Shown piece after piece: positions 42,966 through 52,221 of a stretch of 64,000 nt of DNA (position 1 is the stretch's first letter; each line of letters starts with the position of its first letter). Location of the stretch: positions 4,216,001 to 4,280,000 of the forward strand of contig NZ_CP026029.1 in assembly GCF_023520895.1 (NCBI RefSeq), written 5' to 3'. This DNA is from Paenibacillus sp. PK3_47. Lineage in GTDB: Bacteria > Bacillota > Bacilli > Paenibacillales > Paenibacillaceae. The notes beneath the pieces were generated by a model, which was not told the origin of the DNA, searched no databases, and was given only the letters and a program-made list of their open reading frames with translations. Position numbers and translations under genes: made by a program.

Positions 42966-43775
42966 ATGAATAAAAATCACACCAGCCAGCGTCTGCCGCG
43001 CGCCAAAGGGATCGATATGGGGACTTACTATACGTCCAAGGAATGCGCCCGCAAAGTAAAACATCTCGTCCTGCCGGACAAAAACCGTAAAATTGTAGAG
43101 GAGTTTATCACGATCCTCGGGATGCGGGACGAGTTCGAAGCGCATGGAGTGCCGATTCCCAACAAGGTGGTCATGTACGGCCCGCCGGGGACGGGGAAGA
43201 CACTGACGGCATTTCACATGGCCCGGATGCTGGACCTGCCGCTTATCCTGGTCCGTCTGGATGCGGTTATTCACAGCCATTTGGGGGAGACGGGAAGCAA
43301 TATCCGCAAAATTTTTGAGTATGCCAAAGCTGTGCCCTGTGTGCTGTTCCTGGATGAGTTCGATGCCATTGCCAGAACCCGGGAGAGCAGCGACGAGGTC
43401 AAGGAGATTGCCAGGGCGGTGAACAGCCTGCTGCAGTGTCTTGATGATTTCGGGGACAGCAGCATTTTTGTCGCGGCGACCAATCTGGAGAATGAGCTGG
43501 ACCGGGCGATCTGGAGAAGATTTGATACGAAAATGACCTACTCGCTTCCTGACGAAGCCAGCAGACGGCATTATATCGAACTGTTGATCGGCGGATTTGC
43601 TGAGGAAAAAGGACTGTCCGAAGAAGCCTGCGGGCGGCTGGCCGGCTGCAGCTTTGCCGACATCGAACAAATTATTCTCAAGGCGAAACGAAAGGCGATC
43701 ATTGAGCGCTGTCCGCTTAAGCATGAGCATATTGCGCTGTCGTATGAAGAATATCATCCCTCTGCCGTGTTATGA
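42966..43775 (+). CDS. Orphan AAA-family ATPase
   Basis: A 269-residue single AAA module: Walker A GPPGTGKT near residue 72-79, Walker B CVLFLDEFDA near 120, sensor-1 FVAATNLEN, arginine finger region DRAIWRRFD and a small C-terminal lid. Similar proteins occur next to peptidases or toxin systems, but here the next gene is 470 bp away and unrelated, with a terminator between. Substrate unknown. A strong promoter upstream suggests independent expression. Confidence 0.8.
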   Translation: MNKNHTSQRLPRAKGIDMGTYYTSKECARKVKHLVLPDKNRKIVEEFITILGMRDEFEAHGVPIPNKVVMYGPPGTGKTLTAFHMARMLDLPLILVRLDAVIHSHLGETGSNIRKIFEYAKAVPCVLFLDEFDAIARTRESSDEVKEIARAVNSLLQCLDDFGDSSIFVAATNLENELDRAIWRRFDTKMTYSLPDEASRRHYIELLIGGFAEEKGLSEEACGRLAGCSFADIEQIILKAKRKAIIERCPLKHEHIALSYEEYHPSAVL

Positions 43776-43923
43776 TGCTACCGCCCCAGGCGCTGAAGCT
43801 CCCTCCCCGTACACCGGCGGACCTCTGAAACGCGTTTCTGATGCAGCTCTAAGCCAAATTTAATGTTATGACTTCTGAGGCTCTGTACCCAGAAGAGACC
43901 ATCCCGTAATTTGCAGTCTGTTA

Positions 43924-43957
43924 AGATCTTGGCCAAGCCCTTGGCTAAGGTCTTTTT
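43924..43957 (+). terminator. Intrinsic terminator
   Basis: GATCTTGGCCAA and TTGGCTAAGGTC pair around GCCC, with TTTTT after. The remaining 290 bp to the secretion operon are AT-rich with no gene and presumably hold its promoter; I could not choose one -10/-35 pair with confidence. Confidence 0.75.
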
Positions 43958-44246
43958 GGCATGATTAACCATGCCGGTGAGTGGGCTCAGAAGGCGACTT
44001 TGGTCCTGAAAATATGGGGGGATATCCAGAAAATATGTTGAAAATTGTGGAAAAATCTTTATTAAAATAATTCTAAAGTATCATGATTCGTTCACATTAT
44101 TACGGTTTAATATACAGATATGAAAATTATAAACTTCCAGTATTTCTCAGGATGTACGGCCTAATTGTCCGTCTCCGGCTGGATACATAAGCAATAGAAG
44201 CGGACTCTCCCGCCACTATCTGTACCTGATACCTAAGGAGGACCCC

Positions 44247-45629
44247 GTGAGACTATTATTAATCGCAGGCGGATACGGAACCGTCGCACGCCAGTACATA
44301 GACAGCATGACCGAAGTGATAAATGATACGGAGCTTACGCTTGAAGAGGCCGTCCGGTATATCGCGGATACGGCTCCGGAGCCGGACAGCATCGTGATTA
44401 CAGATGAAGCATTAAGCCTGCATCCAGACAGGGACAGACGTAATCTGGAAGCCCTGCTGAATAGTCCTTCTGCCCCCCAGAAGGTTCCGGTAATTCTGAT
44501 TACCACGGACAGCTGGAAAAGCAAAGAATGGGAGAGTGTAAGTTCCAGGCACCCCCGTTTTGAAATGATGTTCAGTGAATACATAAGAGTAACACCAGAG
44601 CTGTTCGTGCAGTCTATCAGCCGGGCGAGAGCTGCTCCCGGTCTCCATACCCAGAAAAGCACACGTGCGGCTGATGGCGGGCCGCAGGCTGAACGGGATA
44701 AGGGAAGCAGACGGGACATTGAACCTGCACGCAAATCGTTTCTTGACCGTTTCCGCCCCAAGCCCAAAGAGCGGACTGAAGCGGAACCGACAGACGCCCT
44801 GACACGGGAGCTGGAACGGATCAGCCGGGGGATCAGCAGGGTTGTAGCGGTGACGGGGCACAGGGGCAGCGGGGTGACAAGCACCGCCGTCAATCTGGCC
44901 AGTGAAGCAGGACGCAGGGGCCTAAGCGCGCTGATTGTCGATCTGGATATTGATTACCGGAGCACGAATATGTATTTTGGCGGATTCCATGAACGGACCA
45001 AACGGGATGAAGAGATCAATGCTTCCCTGATCCGCACGCTGGCGCGTCCCCAGGACTATGCGGCTACGGCTTATCCGATCCGGGATAACGTCTGGCTGAC
45101 AGGACTCGGATATGATTTTGACGACCCGAGGCTGATCGGGCAGTTTGTAACGGAAGCGCGGCTGACAGGACTATTGTCCCTGCTCCGGAACCGGTTCAAC
45201 CTGATCGTGCTTGATCTTCCGCTGGATCTCCTGCGGGAGTACCAGGAAATTATGATACATATCGACAGCTTTGGGCTTTGCGTACCCAATGACCTGTATT
45301 CCGTATTAAGCACACTTAGGAATGTGGAGAACAGTCTGCCCAAGGAGCAGGCGGTCTACCTCAATGCAAAATCCAAGCTTGTAGTCACCAAATATAATGA
45401 CAGATCCCGGTTCCAGGGAGAGAATTTCACACCGGAAGCCGTCAGCCGCGTGCTGACCTCGGGACTTATGGAAGGCTTCACCTATGAAATGAAAGTGGCG
45501 GGACATGTTCCTTACAGCAGCGACTTCGACTCGCAGATTGAGTCTGACGTGCCGCTTGTACACAGCAGTACCCACTACGAACGCGCATACGGAAACATAC
45601 TTCTCAGATTACTGGAGGGAACGGGATAA
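44247..45629 (+). CDS. TadZ/CpaE-like ParA-family protein, first gene of the secretion operon
   Basis: A 460-residue protein with an N-terminal receiver-like domain (about 1-130), a charged Arg/Lys/Glu-rich linker (130-185) and a C-terminal MinD/ParA-type domain. The deviant Walker A reads TGHRGSGVTSTAVNLA near residue 202, with Val where the P-loop Lys is expected; the Asp motif LIVDLDIDYRST follows. This layout is that of TadZ/CpaE, which places Tad pilus machines at the cell pole. GTG 44247 follows AAGGAGG. It directly abuts the CpaB-like gene. Confidence 0.75.
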   Translation: MRLLLIAGGYGTVARQYIDSMTEVINDTELTLEEAVRYIADTAPEPDSIVITDEALSLHPDRDRRNLEALLNSPSAPQKVPVILITTDSWKSKEWESVSSRHPRFEMMFSEYIRVTPELFVQSISRARAAPGLHTQKSTRAADGGPQAERDKGSRRDIEPARKSFLDRFRPKPKERTEAEPTDALTRELERISRGISRVVAVTGHRGSGVTSTAVNLASEAGRRGLSALIVDLDIDYRSTNMYFGGFHERTKRDEEINASLIRTLARPQDYAATAYPIRDNVWLTGLGYDFDDPRLIGQFVTEARLTGLLSLLRNRFNLIVLDLPLDLLREYQEIMIHIDSFGLCVPNDLYSVLSTLRNVENSLPKEQAVYLNAKSKLVVTKYNDRSRFQGENFTPEAVSRVLTSGLMEGFTYEMKVAGHVPYSSDFDSQIESDVPLVHSSTHYERAYGNILLRLLEGTG

Positions 45630-46511
45630 ATGGATTTGAGCAGTCTTAAAAATGCGGCTCCGAACAGACAGCTGTTCAAGCGGGGGGCGGCTCTGCTCTT
45701 CAGCATCCTCATTATTGTGGCTTCATATCTCTTCATCACCAAGGCAAGCCAGGATGCGAACGATGTCGTGGAAGTGCTGCGGGTCAAGCCTAATGAAGGC
45801 ATTCCCGCCTTTGTCGCGGTCAATGACAAGCTGATTGAGAGATACGACATCATTAAGAAGGAATACACCGAGGATATGGTGCTTGCAGAGGATATGGAAG
45901 AGGTGGAAGGAAAGCTGACTGCCAACTTCCTGAGAAAGAACAGCGTGCTGTTCAAGGATCAGCTGATTGATGAGAAGCCGCAGAAGAACGAGTGGCTGTA
46001 TCAGGTGGAAGAGAAGAATGAAGTGCTGACCCTGCCTTACAATTTCCTTGAGGTTGGTGGCGATATCCTGATGCCTGGGGACAGAGTCCGCATCCGGGTG
46101 ACTTATGAGGTGGATCAGGCAGTCACAAACGGCGGTAATCCGAATGCGGTGTATTCGCAGTCGCCGAACAAGGTCAAGAAGACGGAAATTCTGTTTGACA
46201 GCATCATTGTCAAAGACATGCTGAATGCAAACAGCCATTCCATTTACGAAGTATATAAAGAGGTCCAGAAGCTGGAGGAGAATAAGAAGCAGGAAGTGAT
46301 GAAGAGCAAGGACTTCCTGAAGAATATTCAGCCGCGGGCGCTGCTGCTGGAGGGAACTACGGAGCAGATCAATAATTTTGCCAGATTCAAGGGCCTCGAC
46401 GGCAACTCATTCCTGATTACGATTCTAAGCCGGAAGGACAGCAATGTGATTGTAGACCAGCTGCCCACCTTGGAGAAAGAGGTGGAATCATGGATCGGAA
46501 GCGACGAATAG
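45630..46511 (+). CDS. CpaB/RcpC-like SAF-domain protein
   Basis: A 293-residue protein with one N-terminal membrane helix (GAALLFSILIIVASYLFI, about 19-36) and an extracytoplasmic SAF-type domain: FVAVNDKLIERYDIIKKEY, LRKNSVLFKDQLIDEK and the beta segment GGDILMPGDRVRIRVTYE. CpaB/RcpC proteins are periplasmic or wall-side parts of Tad machines. It overlaps the next gene by 22 bp. The C-terminal 100 residues are helical and charged and not part of the SAF core. Confidence 0.72.
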   Translation: MDLSSLKNAAPNRQLFKRGAALLFSILIIVASYLFITKASQDANDVVEVLRVKPNEGIPAFVAVNDKLIERYDIIKKEYTEDMVLAEDMEEVEGKLTANFLRKNSVLFKDQLIDEKPQKNEWLYQVEEKNEVLTLPYNFLEVGGDILMPGDRVRIRVTYEVDQAVTNGGNPNAVYSQSPNKVKKTEILFDSIIVKDMLNANSHSIYEVYKEVQKLEENKKQEVMKSKDFLKNIQPRALLLEGTTEQINNFARFKGLDGNSFLITILSRKDSNVIVDQLPTLEKEVESWIGSDE

Positions 46512-47317
46512 GCCTGGACAGCATTTTTCAAAAGATATCATCCAAGGATCTGGTCGGTGCAGAGCTTCAGGATACCAGTCTGATCTACAGTGTAGTCGGC
46601 TTTATTCCGGCGACTGATTTTACCGATAACGCGCTGCTGATCAGCAATCTGGCCTACCTGATTTCACAAAAGGGCCTCAATACATGCGTGGTCGATCTGA
46701 AGGTGTTCTACCCCAGCCTGTATCAGCATTTCGATGCAGCTCCGCCCAAAAAAGGCAGCGGCCTGATCAAAGTGCTGAAGAGCGACAAGGTGGATTTCCG
46801 GGAAGAGCTTACCAAGACGAAATACGAGCGGCTGTATCTGCTGTCTCCAAGCCCCCAGGATTTGATGGAGGAATATTTCGACTTCGAGTTCAGCCATCTG
46901 GAGCGCGTCATTGATACATTGAAGAATATGTTCGATATCGTGCTGATTGATATCCCGAACAACCCGCCGCTGGAGTTCTGCCTGGGAGCGATGAAATACT
47001 GCCATATCGGGTATTTCACAGCTGCCGAACGGATGGAAGCCGCCGTCAACATGGTGAAGCTGCTCGATTTTGCCCAGTCTGTCGGGATCAGCACCGCCAA
47101 ATTTATGAGCGTTATTATGATGAACCTGCAGAATATCGAATTTGATTACAAGGTCATGCGAGAGACGGGCTTCCATATTGCCGCCGCCCTGCCGCTTGTA
47201 AAAGATGCCGTGACCTGCGCCCATGAAGGCAAGCTGTATATCAAGGACAGCCCGATCGTAAACAAATACTTCAAGAAGGATATTCAGAAACTGGCCGACC
47301 GCTTGGCGGACCAATAA
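46490..47317 (+). CDS. Second MinD/TadZ-like protein, degenerate P-loop
   Basis: A 275-residue protein with the MinD/ParA fold pattern but no P-loop: the expected Walker A is GFIPATDFTDNALLISNLAY near residue 37. The strand VVDLKVFYPSLYQH and the Walker B-like DIVLIDIPNNPP are kept. It is likely a non-hydrolysing partner of the first TadZ-like protein. The 22-bp overlap with the previous gene and 14-bp gap to the TadA-type ATPase show tight coupling. Confidence 0.65.
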   Translation: MDRKRRIGLDSIFQKISSKDLVGAELQDTSLIYSVVGFIPATDFTDNALLISNLAYLISQKGLNTCVVDLKVFYPSLYQHFDAAPPKKGSGLIKVLKSDKVDFREELTKTKYERLYLLSPSPQDLMEEYFDFEFSHLERVIDTLKNMFDIVLIDIPNNPPLEFCLGAMKYCHIGYFTAAERMEAAVNMVKLLDFAQSVGISTAKFMSVIMMNLQNIEFDYKVMRETGFHIAAALPLVKDAVTCAHEGKLYIKDSPIVNKYFKKDIQKLADRLADQ

Positions 47318-47331
47318 AGGGAGAGAGAGCC

Positions 47332-48807
47332 TTGCTGACACGCGGAAAAATCAGCGACATGCAGCAAAAGGTGCTGCATCAGGTCCACCACCCCAAAGAA
47401 AACCTGGAGGAGCTGGCCAGCAAATATACGACCATCAGCTTCGAGGAAGCCCTTGAGCTGTGCCAAAAATATATCACCAAAATTACAACCCATGCCTACC
47501 GGCGCGAGACCGACCCGGCCCGCAAACGGGAGATGACCAAGGCGTACATTAATGAATTTGTGGATTCACAGATGCCTTCGGTTGAAGGCTATCATGATCT
47601 GCCGCAGCTGAAGAGCGCGTTGATCAATGAAATTACACATTACGGCCCGATCACCGAGGCGATGGAAAATCCGCTCATTGATGAAATCCGCGCCAACGGC
47701 CCCGATCAGATTTTCGTCGAAAGCGGAGGGAAATCGATTCCGTGGGATCAGCATTTTACCGACCGTGAGCATATGGAGCGGATCATCGCCAAGCTGATCG
47801 GTGTCTCCAAAATGCGGCTGATTCCGAAGATTCCGATGGTTAACGCCAGAACGATTGAAGGCTACCGCGTAAATGCGACGCATGCGGAGATATCGCCCTA
47901 CGGGCAGCCGGCTTTTGTCATCCGCAAATTCAGCAAAAAAAGCATCAACCCCAAGATGCTCGTCGAGAACGAATCGTTCTCCTCCAACATGTACAAGCTG
48001 CTGTCGCTCATTCCCAAATCCGATCTGTCGTGGATTACGGTAGGGCCGACCGGGAGCGGGAAGACAACGCTGAACGAGATTCTGGTCAAGGAAATTAATC
48101 CGATGCAGCGCATCATCACGATTGAGAATCCTTCAGAGATGAGGCTGATCCAGCGGGAACAAGGCAGTGAACACGGGCGTGTGCTGAACGATGTGCTGCA
48201 GTATGAGTCGGTGCCGGAGGATGACGATGCAAGTCCCGCAACGATGGAGAATCTGCTCATCAATGCGATGCGTCAGTCCCCGCATTGGATCGGTCCGGGG
48301 GAGCTGAGAACACCGGGTGAATTCGCAACAGCACTGCGGGCGGCCCAGACCGGGCATTACTTTTTCTCGACACTGCACGCTGAGGGGGATAAAGAGGCGA
48401 TTTACCGTTTCCTGACCGCTTACCTTATGGCCTCCAATGAACCGGCCGAGCTTGCGCTCCGCAACATCTGCAGTGCCGTGAAGTTTGTTATTTTCCAGGA
48501 AAAGCTTGCTGACGGCACCCGTAAAGTGACTTCAATCTCGGAAATTCTCGGCTCGGACGGCCTGAATCCATTGATCAACCAGATTTACCGTTACGAATAC
48601 GACGATGTCATTGAAGAATGGGATGGAACCCGGAAGATCATCCGGATCGCCGGGCGTCACCGCCGGGTCGGTAAGCTGTCCGAAAAGGTGCAGCAGCAGA
48701 TGATCAAGGCCGGAATCAAGCGCAGCCGCTTCGAGCTGTTTACGCAGGACCCTGCCGGTGATGAGACGGAGGTGTACCAGTTCCATGAATACGCCTTTAG
48801 TCACTAG
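47332..48807 (+). CDS. TadA/CpaF-type secretion ATPase
   Basis: A 491-residue VirB11/PulE-superfamily hexameric ATPase. The N-terminal domain (ENPLIDEIRANGPDQIFVES) is followed by Walker A GPTGSGKTTLNEIL near residue 238, the Asp box IITIENPSEMRLI, the degenerate Walker B WIGPGELRTPGEFA and the His box FFSTLHAEGD. CpaF/TadA energises Flp pilus assembly. Here it drives the TadB/TadC-like platform encoded next. TTG 47332 after GGGAGAGAG is used; an internal ATG at 47359 is an alternative. Confidence 0.85.
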   Translation: MLTRGKISDMQQKVLHQVHHPKENLEELASKYTTISFEEALELCQKYITKITTHAYRRETDPARKREMTKAYINEFVDSQMPSVEGYHDLPQLKSALINEITHYGPITEAMENPLIDEIRANGPDQIFVESGGKSIPWDQHFTDREHMERIIAKLIGVSKMRLIPKIPMVNARTIEGYRVNATHAEISPYGQPAFVIRKFSKKSINPKMLVENESFSSNMYKLLSLIPKSDLSWITVGPTGSGKTTLNEILVKEINPMQRIITIENPSEMRLIQREQGSEHGRVLNDVLQYESVPEDDDASPATMENLLINAMRQSPHWIGPGELRTPGEFATALRAAQTGHYFFSTLHAEGDKEAIYRFLTAYLMASNEPAELALRNICSAVKFVIFQEKLADGTRKVTSISEILGSDGLNPLINQIYRYEYDDVIEEWDGTRKIIRIAGRHRRVGKLSEKVQQQMIKAGIKRSRFELFTQDPAGDETEVYQFHEYAFSH

Positions 48808-49768
48808 CCTCATGCTTGGCCTGGCCGGATTTATCCTGTTCAATGCCATCTTCGGGGTCAAATTCTTTCAGGGGCTTGGCGGCTATCTGCTGGAGCAGGT
48901 GGACATCCTCGCGGAGCATCTGGGCCGTTATAATACCAAACGTTATGTCGACCGCGTGAAGCGGGAGCGTATTGTAAGGCGCAAGGAAAATGTGTATGCC
49001 AAATACAACCGGATGGTTGAAGGGCTGATTCTTGATTTCAACATGCCGTTCACCCTGGAGAGTTTTACCTCGATGCTGTGCATCTGTTTTGCCATCGTGG
49101 CGCTGCTGGTCATTCTGTTCATGAAAAGCGTGACGCTGTCGGTGCTGATCACCATCTCGATTTTTATCGGCCTGCTGACTTTTTTCGTAATGCAGTCCAG
49201 AGCCATCCAGGCTGAACGGCTGGAAAACATTATGGATGCCGAGGATGTGATCTGTCCGCTGGCCCGTGAAGGTGTGCTGGTGGCCATCAAGAAGGTGATG
49301 GACAACGATGAATATATCAACCCGGCCCTGCGGCCATACTTCCAGCAATTCATCGATAACTGTGAGAATAACGGCTATTCCTTCAAGCAGGCGATCCAGC
49401 TGCTGAACCGGCAGCTCGGACCCAAGTTCGACAGTTTCGCCAAAAAAGCGATTATTTTCGAATATAACGAGCGCAAAGGGATGGCGGACATTTTTCTTGA
49501 TATTGTCGATGAGAATGCGGTGCTGCGGGAGATCAACCTGAAGAAGGAAACGATTTTCCGCAAGATGAACCGGAACTTCCTCATGAAGACGGCTGTCATT
49601 GTCCTGTTCTTCCTGTACGCCCTGACGGTCGAGGACTTCCGCATGTTCATGCTCTATACCGATGCCGGCAAAATGATCAACACAGTCATGATCAGTGTCG
49701 TCTGCCTGAGCTTCGCCAGAAGCCAGGTGCTTCAGGGCAATATGGGCGGCGGAGGCGATAAGAAATGA
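48785..49768 (+). CDS. TadB-like inner-membrane platform protein
   Basis: A 327-residue membrane protein with an N-terminal hydrophobic segment, two central helices (CICFAIVALLVILFM and VLITISIFIGLLTFFVM), a cytoplasmic T2SSF-like helical domain (YFQQFIDNCENNGYSFKQAI; FEYNERKGMADIFLDIV) and C-terminal helices. It fits the GspF-superfamily platform protein TadB. ATG 48785 lies inside the end of the ATPase gene, after GGAGG; a GTG at 48758 is in frame but less likely. It overlaps tadC-like by 4 bp. Confidence 0.72.
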   Translation: MNTPLVTSLMLGLAGFILFNAIFGVKFFQGLGGYLLEQVDILAEHLGRYNTKRYVDRVKRERIVRRKENVYAKYNRMVEGLILDFNMPFTLESFTSMLCICFAIVALLVILFMKSVTLSVLITISIFIGLLTFFVMQSRAIQAERLENIMDAEDVICPLAREGVLVAIKKVMDNDEYINPALRPYFQQFIDNCENNGYSFKQAIQLLNRQLGPKFDSFAKKAIIFEYNERKGMADIFLDIVDENAVLREINLKKETIFRKMNRNFLMKTAVIVLFFLYALTVEDFRMFMLYTDAGKMINTVMISVVCLSFARSQVLQGNMGGGGDKK

Positions 49769-50646
49769 TTCTGCTTGCCAAGCTGGCCACGATGCTGTCC
49801 ATTCTGTACCTGGTCAAAACGTTGCTATATCCAATGATGCGGTCTGTCAGCCGGAATCAGAAAAAGCGGGCCCGCCAGTACGTCAAGCAGCGGAAGAACG
49901 AGAAGTTCAAGCAGAAGCTGAGGCGCTACAAGCTGCGGCTTGCGCAAAGGTACGGCGGGGCACTGCTCAGCAGCACGGAGAAACTGAGATTCAAAAAGAT
50001 GATCAGCCGGCTGGATCTCGGCAAAAGTCCCGAGGAAATCCGGATCGAGCAGATTCTGTATCTGCTGGGCGCAGTCCTGTTTACACTGCTGATGATAAAG
50101 GTCAATACGATCATCGGTTATCTGTCTGCAGTCCTGATCATTCTCGGCTGGCTGTATCCGGTCTCGGAGCTGGAGAAATTGATCGAACGCAAGAACAAGA
50201 ATATCGCGCTTGATTTTCCGTCATTCTACAGCATGGTGTATTACCAGTACATCAAATCGGTTAACATCCATCTGGCTGATGTGCTGAGGGACTATATTCC
50301 GAATGCCAACCCCGATATCGGTGAGGAATTGGGTGTCATGCTCGACAACACGGAATACGGTGAGGAGTTTGCGCTGAAGCAGCTGAAGAAGCGAGTGCCG
50401 CTGCATTATGTCATCAAGTTCTGCGACATTATGGAGACGCGCCTGAAGGGGTACGACAACATTTCCCAGATGGCATACCTCAAGAATGAGCTGGACAGCT
50501 TCCGCGTGCGGGCACTGGAGGAAGAGCTGGAGAAGAGGGAGCGCAGCGGTGCCCGGATTCAGCTGGCGCTGATCGTGGTGCTGGCGGCATATATCCTGAT
50601 TTATTATCTGTTTACAATTCTGGATTCGATCAAAATGTTTCAATAG
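49765..50646 (+). CDS. TadC-like inner-membrane platform protein
   Basis: A 293-residue membrane protein: an N-terminal helix, a highly basic loop (NQKKRARQYVKQRKNEKFKQ, near 32-51), a pair of central helices (LYLLGAVLFTLLMIKVNTII and following) and a C-terminal helix IQLALIVVLAAYILIYYLF. It pairs with TadB as the GspF-type platform. The ATG overlaps the previous stop (ATGA). The basic loop probably faces the cytosol near the ATPase. Confidence 0.7.
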   Translation: MILLAKLATMLSILYLVKTLLYPMMRSVSRNQKKRARQYVKQRKNEKFKQKLRRYKLRLAQRYGGALLSSTEKLRFKKMISRLDLGKSPEEIRIEQILYLLGAVLFTLLMIKVNTIIGYLSAVLIILGWLYPVSELEKLIERKNKNIALDFPSFYSMVYYQYIKSVNIHLADVLRDYIPNANPDIGEELGVMLDNTEYGEEFALKQLKKRVPLHYVIKFCDIMETRLKGYDNISQMAYLKNELDSFRVRALEEELEKRERSGARIQLALIVVLAAYILIYYLFTILDSIKMFQ

Positions 50647-50686
50647 TGGCTCAGTGGTGGCTCATTTGCGGAGGAGGAGAAAAGGA

Positions 50687-50944
50687 ATGAAGGGATGGTT
50701 GAAGATGAATAACGGATTGGAAAAAGATGAAGCAGCAGGTGCGAAGCTTTCGGCAGCAGGACGTCTGCGCCGGATGCTGGCTGATGAGCGCGGTGCGGTA
50801 GGGGTGAAGGAGATCGCCATTACGGTGGCTGCCATTGTCATTATAGGCGCGGTGGTTTCACTGGTAACCGGCTCTTTGCTGGGGGACTGGATTGATGAGA
50901 TATGGACCCTGTTTATGAATCAGATTGAAAAAATGACGTCCTGA
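50687..50944 (+). CDS. Flp/Tad-pilin-like small protein
   Basis: An 85-residue protein with a charged N-terminus ending ADERG and then AVGVKEIAITVAAIVIIGAV: a class III prepilin-like junction with Gly36, Glu42 and one hydrophobic helix of about 22 residues. In Flp pilins the Glu is usually at +5 after cleavage; here it is +6 if cut after Gly36, or +3 after Gly39. The ATG 8 bp after GGAGGAGA is chosen. No prepilin peptidase gene is in the window. It is the likely major subunit. Confidence 0.65.
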   Translation: MKGWLKMNNGLEKDEAAGAKLSAAGRLRRMLADERGAVGVKEIAITVAAIVIIGAVVSLVTGSLLGDWIDEIWTLFMNQIEKMTS

Positions 50945-50959
50945 CCGGGAGGTTAATGT

Positions 50960-51439
50960 ATGCGCGGTGTTGCGAAGGCGGTGCTCGGCGTTATTTTATC
51001 ATCGGTCGCGATTCTGCTGCTGCTGAATTTAGCCTTTTTCTTCCCGTGGTATTTGACGCTGATCACCGAAACGTATAACGTCTCCCAGATTGTAGCGGGG
51101 GACAATTATATGAAGGAAACCTATTACGAAGATGCACTGGAGCGGCTGCAGGAGCGTCCGATTTTCCGGGATAAAGAGGACAAGATTGAAATCCTGGTTA
51201 CGAATGCGGACGGCCGCAGCGCCATCGGTGACGATGATGAGACCATCTACTATGACAGTGCTGAAATTGACAAGCCTTACCTGCAAAGAGGGGAAGAGCT
51301 CGAAGTGGAGATCAGGGCAGTGTACCCTTTTACCGTTACGTTATGGGGGGAGAAGCTGGAACGCGAGCTGCCTGTTTCGTTCAGCATGTCGACTACAGGC
51401 CTGAAGCATTACAAGGACCTGGACTACTACACCGACTGA
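50960..51439 (+). CDS. Small membrane-anchored protein (pseudopilin-like)
   Basis: A 159-residue protein with an N-terminal hydrophobic helix (VLGVILSSVAILLLLNLAFF) and an extracytoplasmic part of about 120 residues ending in a beta-rich domain (KIEILVTNADG, EELEVEIRAVYPFTVTLWGE). No prepilin cleavage site is obvious. I do not recognise a family. Its position after the pilin-like gene suggests a minor pilin or TadE/F-like role. RBS GGGAGG. Confidence 0.55.
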   Translation: MRGVAKAVLGVILSSVAILLLLNLAFFFPWYLTLITETYNVSQIVAGDNYMKETYYEDALERLQERPIFRDKEDKIEILVTNADGRSAIGDDDETIYYDSAEIDKPYLQRGEELEVEIRAVYPFTVTLWGEKLERELPVSFSMSTTGLKHYKDLDYYTD

Positions 51440-51456
51440 CAGGAAGGGATTCTTTT

Positions 51457-51951
51457 GTGAGAAATATAGCACTTGCCATTCTGGCCGTTGTCATGGCTTC
51501 CATTGTCATTCAACCGCTTGTGGAGCTGGCCAATCTGTTCAGGGAGAAGGTAACTGTGAGTTCAGCGGTATCCAATGCCCTGCGCGCTGCCAGGGACCGG
51601 AGTCTGGAATATGAGCTGCTCCGGGGCCTGGACGCGAGGGTGGACGCAGAGGTCTTTAAGGACTATTTTGCCGATGCGTTCGAGGATACGCTGAATCTTA
51701 CCCAATCGGGTAATTCCGGTGATACCGTAACGTTCAGCTCCAATGACGGGAAATTCAATGATTTTACGGTGAGCTTCGGGTTTGCGGAGAATACGGATCT
51801 GAACGGGCGGGTGGTCACACAGGTGGATGTTGAGGCAAGAGCGGATTACAAATTCAAGACGAAGGCCCTGCAGCTGGCAGAGCAAGCGGGAAGCTCCGGG
51901 GAGGTTGAACTCATCAGCGGGCGGACTTATGTGCTCTCTGTCAGAAACTAA
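51457..51951 (+). CDS. Second small membrane-anchored protein (pseudopilin-like)
   Basis: A 164-residue protein: N-terminal helix MRNIALAILAVVMASIVIQP, then VTVSSAVSNALRAARDRSLE, and a beta-rich extracytoplasmic domain. TadE/TadF-like minor pilins have this general shape, but no family motif is certain. The frame is open further upstream inside the previous gene; GTG 51457 after AGGAAGGG is preferred. Followed 19 bp later by the YukD-like gene. Confidence 0.55.
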   Translation: MRNIALAILAVVMASIVIQPLVELANLFREKVTVSSAVSNALRAARDRSLEYELLRGLDARVDAEVFKDYFADAFEDTLNLTQSGNSGDTVTFSSNDGKFNDFTVSFGFAENTDLNGRVVTQVDVEARADYKFKTKALQLAEQAGSSGEVELISGRTYVLSVRN

Positions 51952-51970
51952 AGAGAAGGGAGGGGCTTAA

Positions 51971-52201
51971 GTGGAGTATATAATGGTTACTTTGCAGACC
52001 GAAGGCGGCCGTCAGGCTGATCTGAAGATTCCGGCATTTGTCCCGGTAAGCGATCTGCTGGATATGCTGGCCGAAGCGCTTCATCTGGACAAGGGGCCGG
52101 AGACCCGCCTGCAGGCTGAGCCTCTCGGCAGAATTCTGCAGAGCGCCAAAACACTGGAAGAGCAAGGGGTGTGCCACGGCGCACTGCTGACAGTCATTTA
52201 A
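51971..52201 (+). CDS. yukD: YukD/EsaB-like ubiquitin-fold protein
   Basis: A 76-residue ubiquitin-fold protein: MVTLQTEGGRQADLKIPAFV, then SDLLDMLAEAL, LGRILQSAKTLEEQGVCHGA and the final LLTVI. It matches YukD/EsaB of Firmicute type VII secretion in size and pattern. No C-terminal Gly-Gly, so it is not a conjugating modifier. GTG 51971 after GGGAGGGG. It marks the switch from Tad-like to type VII genes within the same operon. Confidence 0.78.
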   Translation: MEYIMVTLQTEGGRQADLKIPAFVPVSDLLDMLAEALHLDKGPETRLQAEPLGRILQSAKTLEEQGVCHGALLTVI

Positions 52202-52221
52202 GAAGGAAAAGGAGTGATACC

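Noticed and set aside
42966..43775. AAA ATPase as the first gene of the secretion operon
   Set aside because: A terminator hairpin and 470 bp separate it from the TadZ-like gene, and it has its own consensus promoter.
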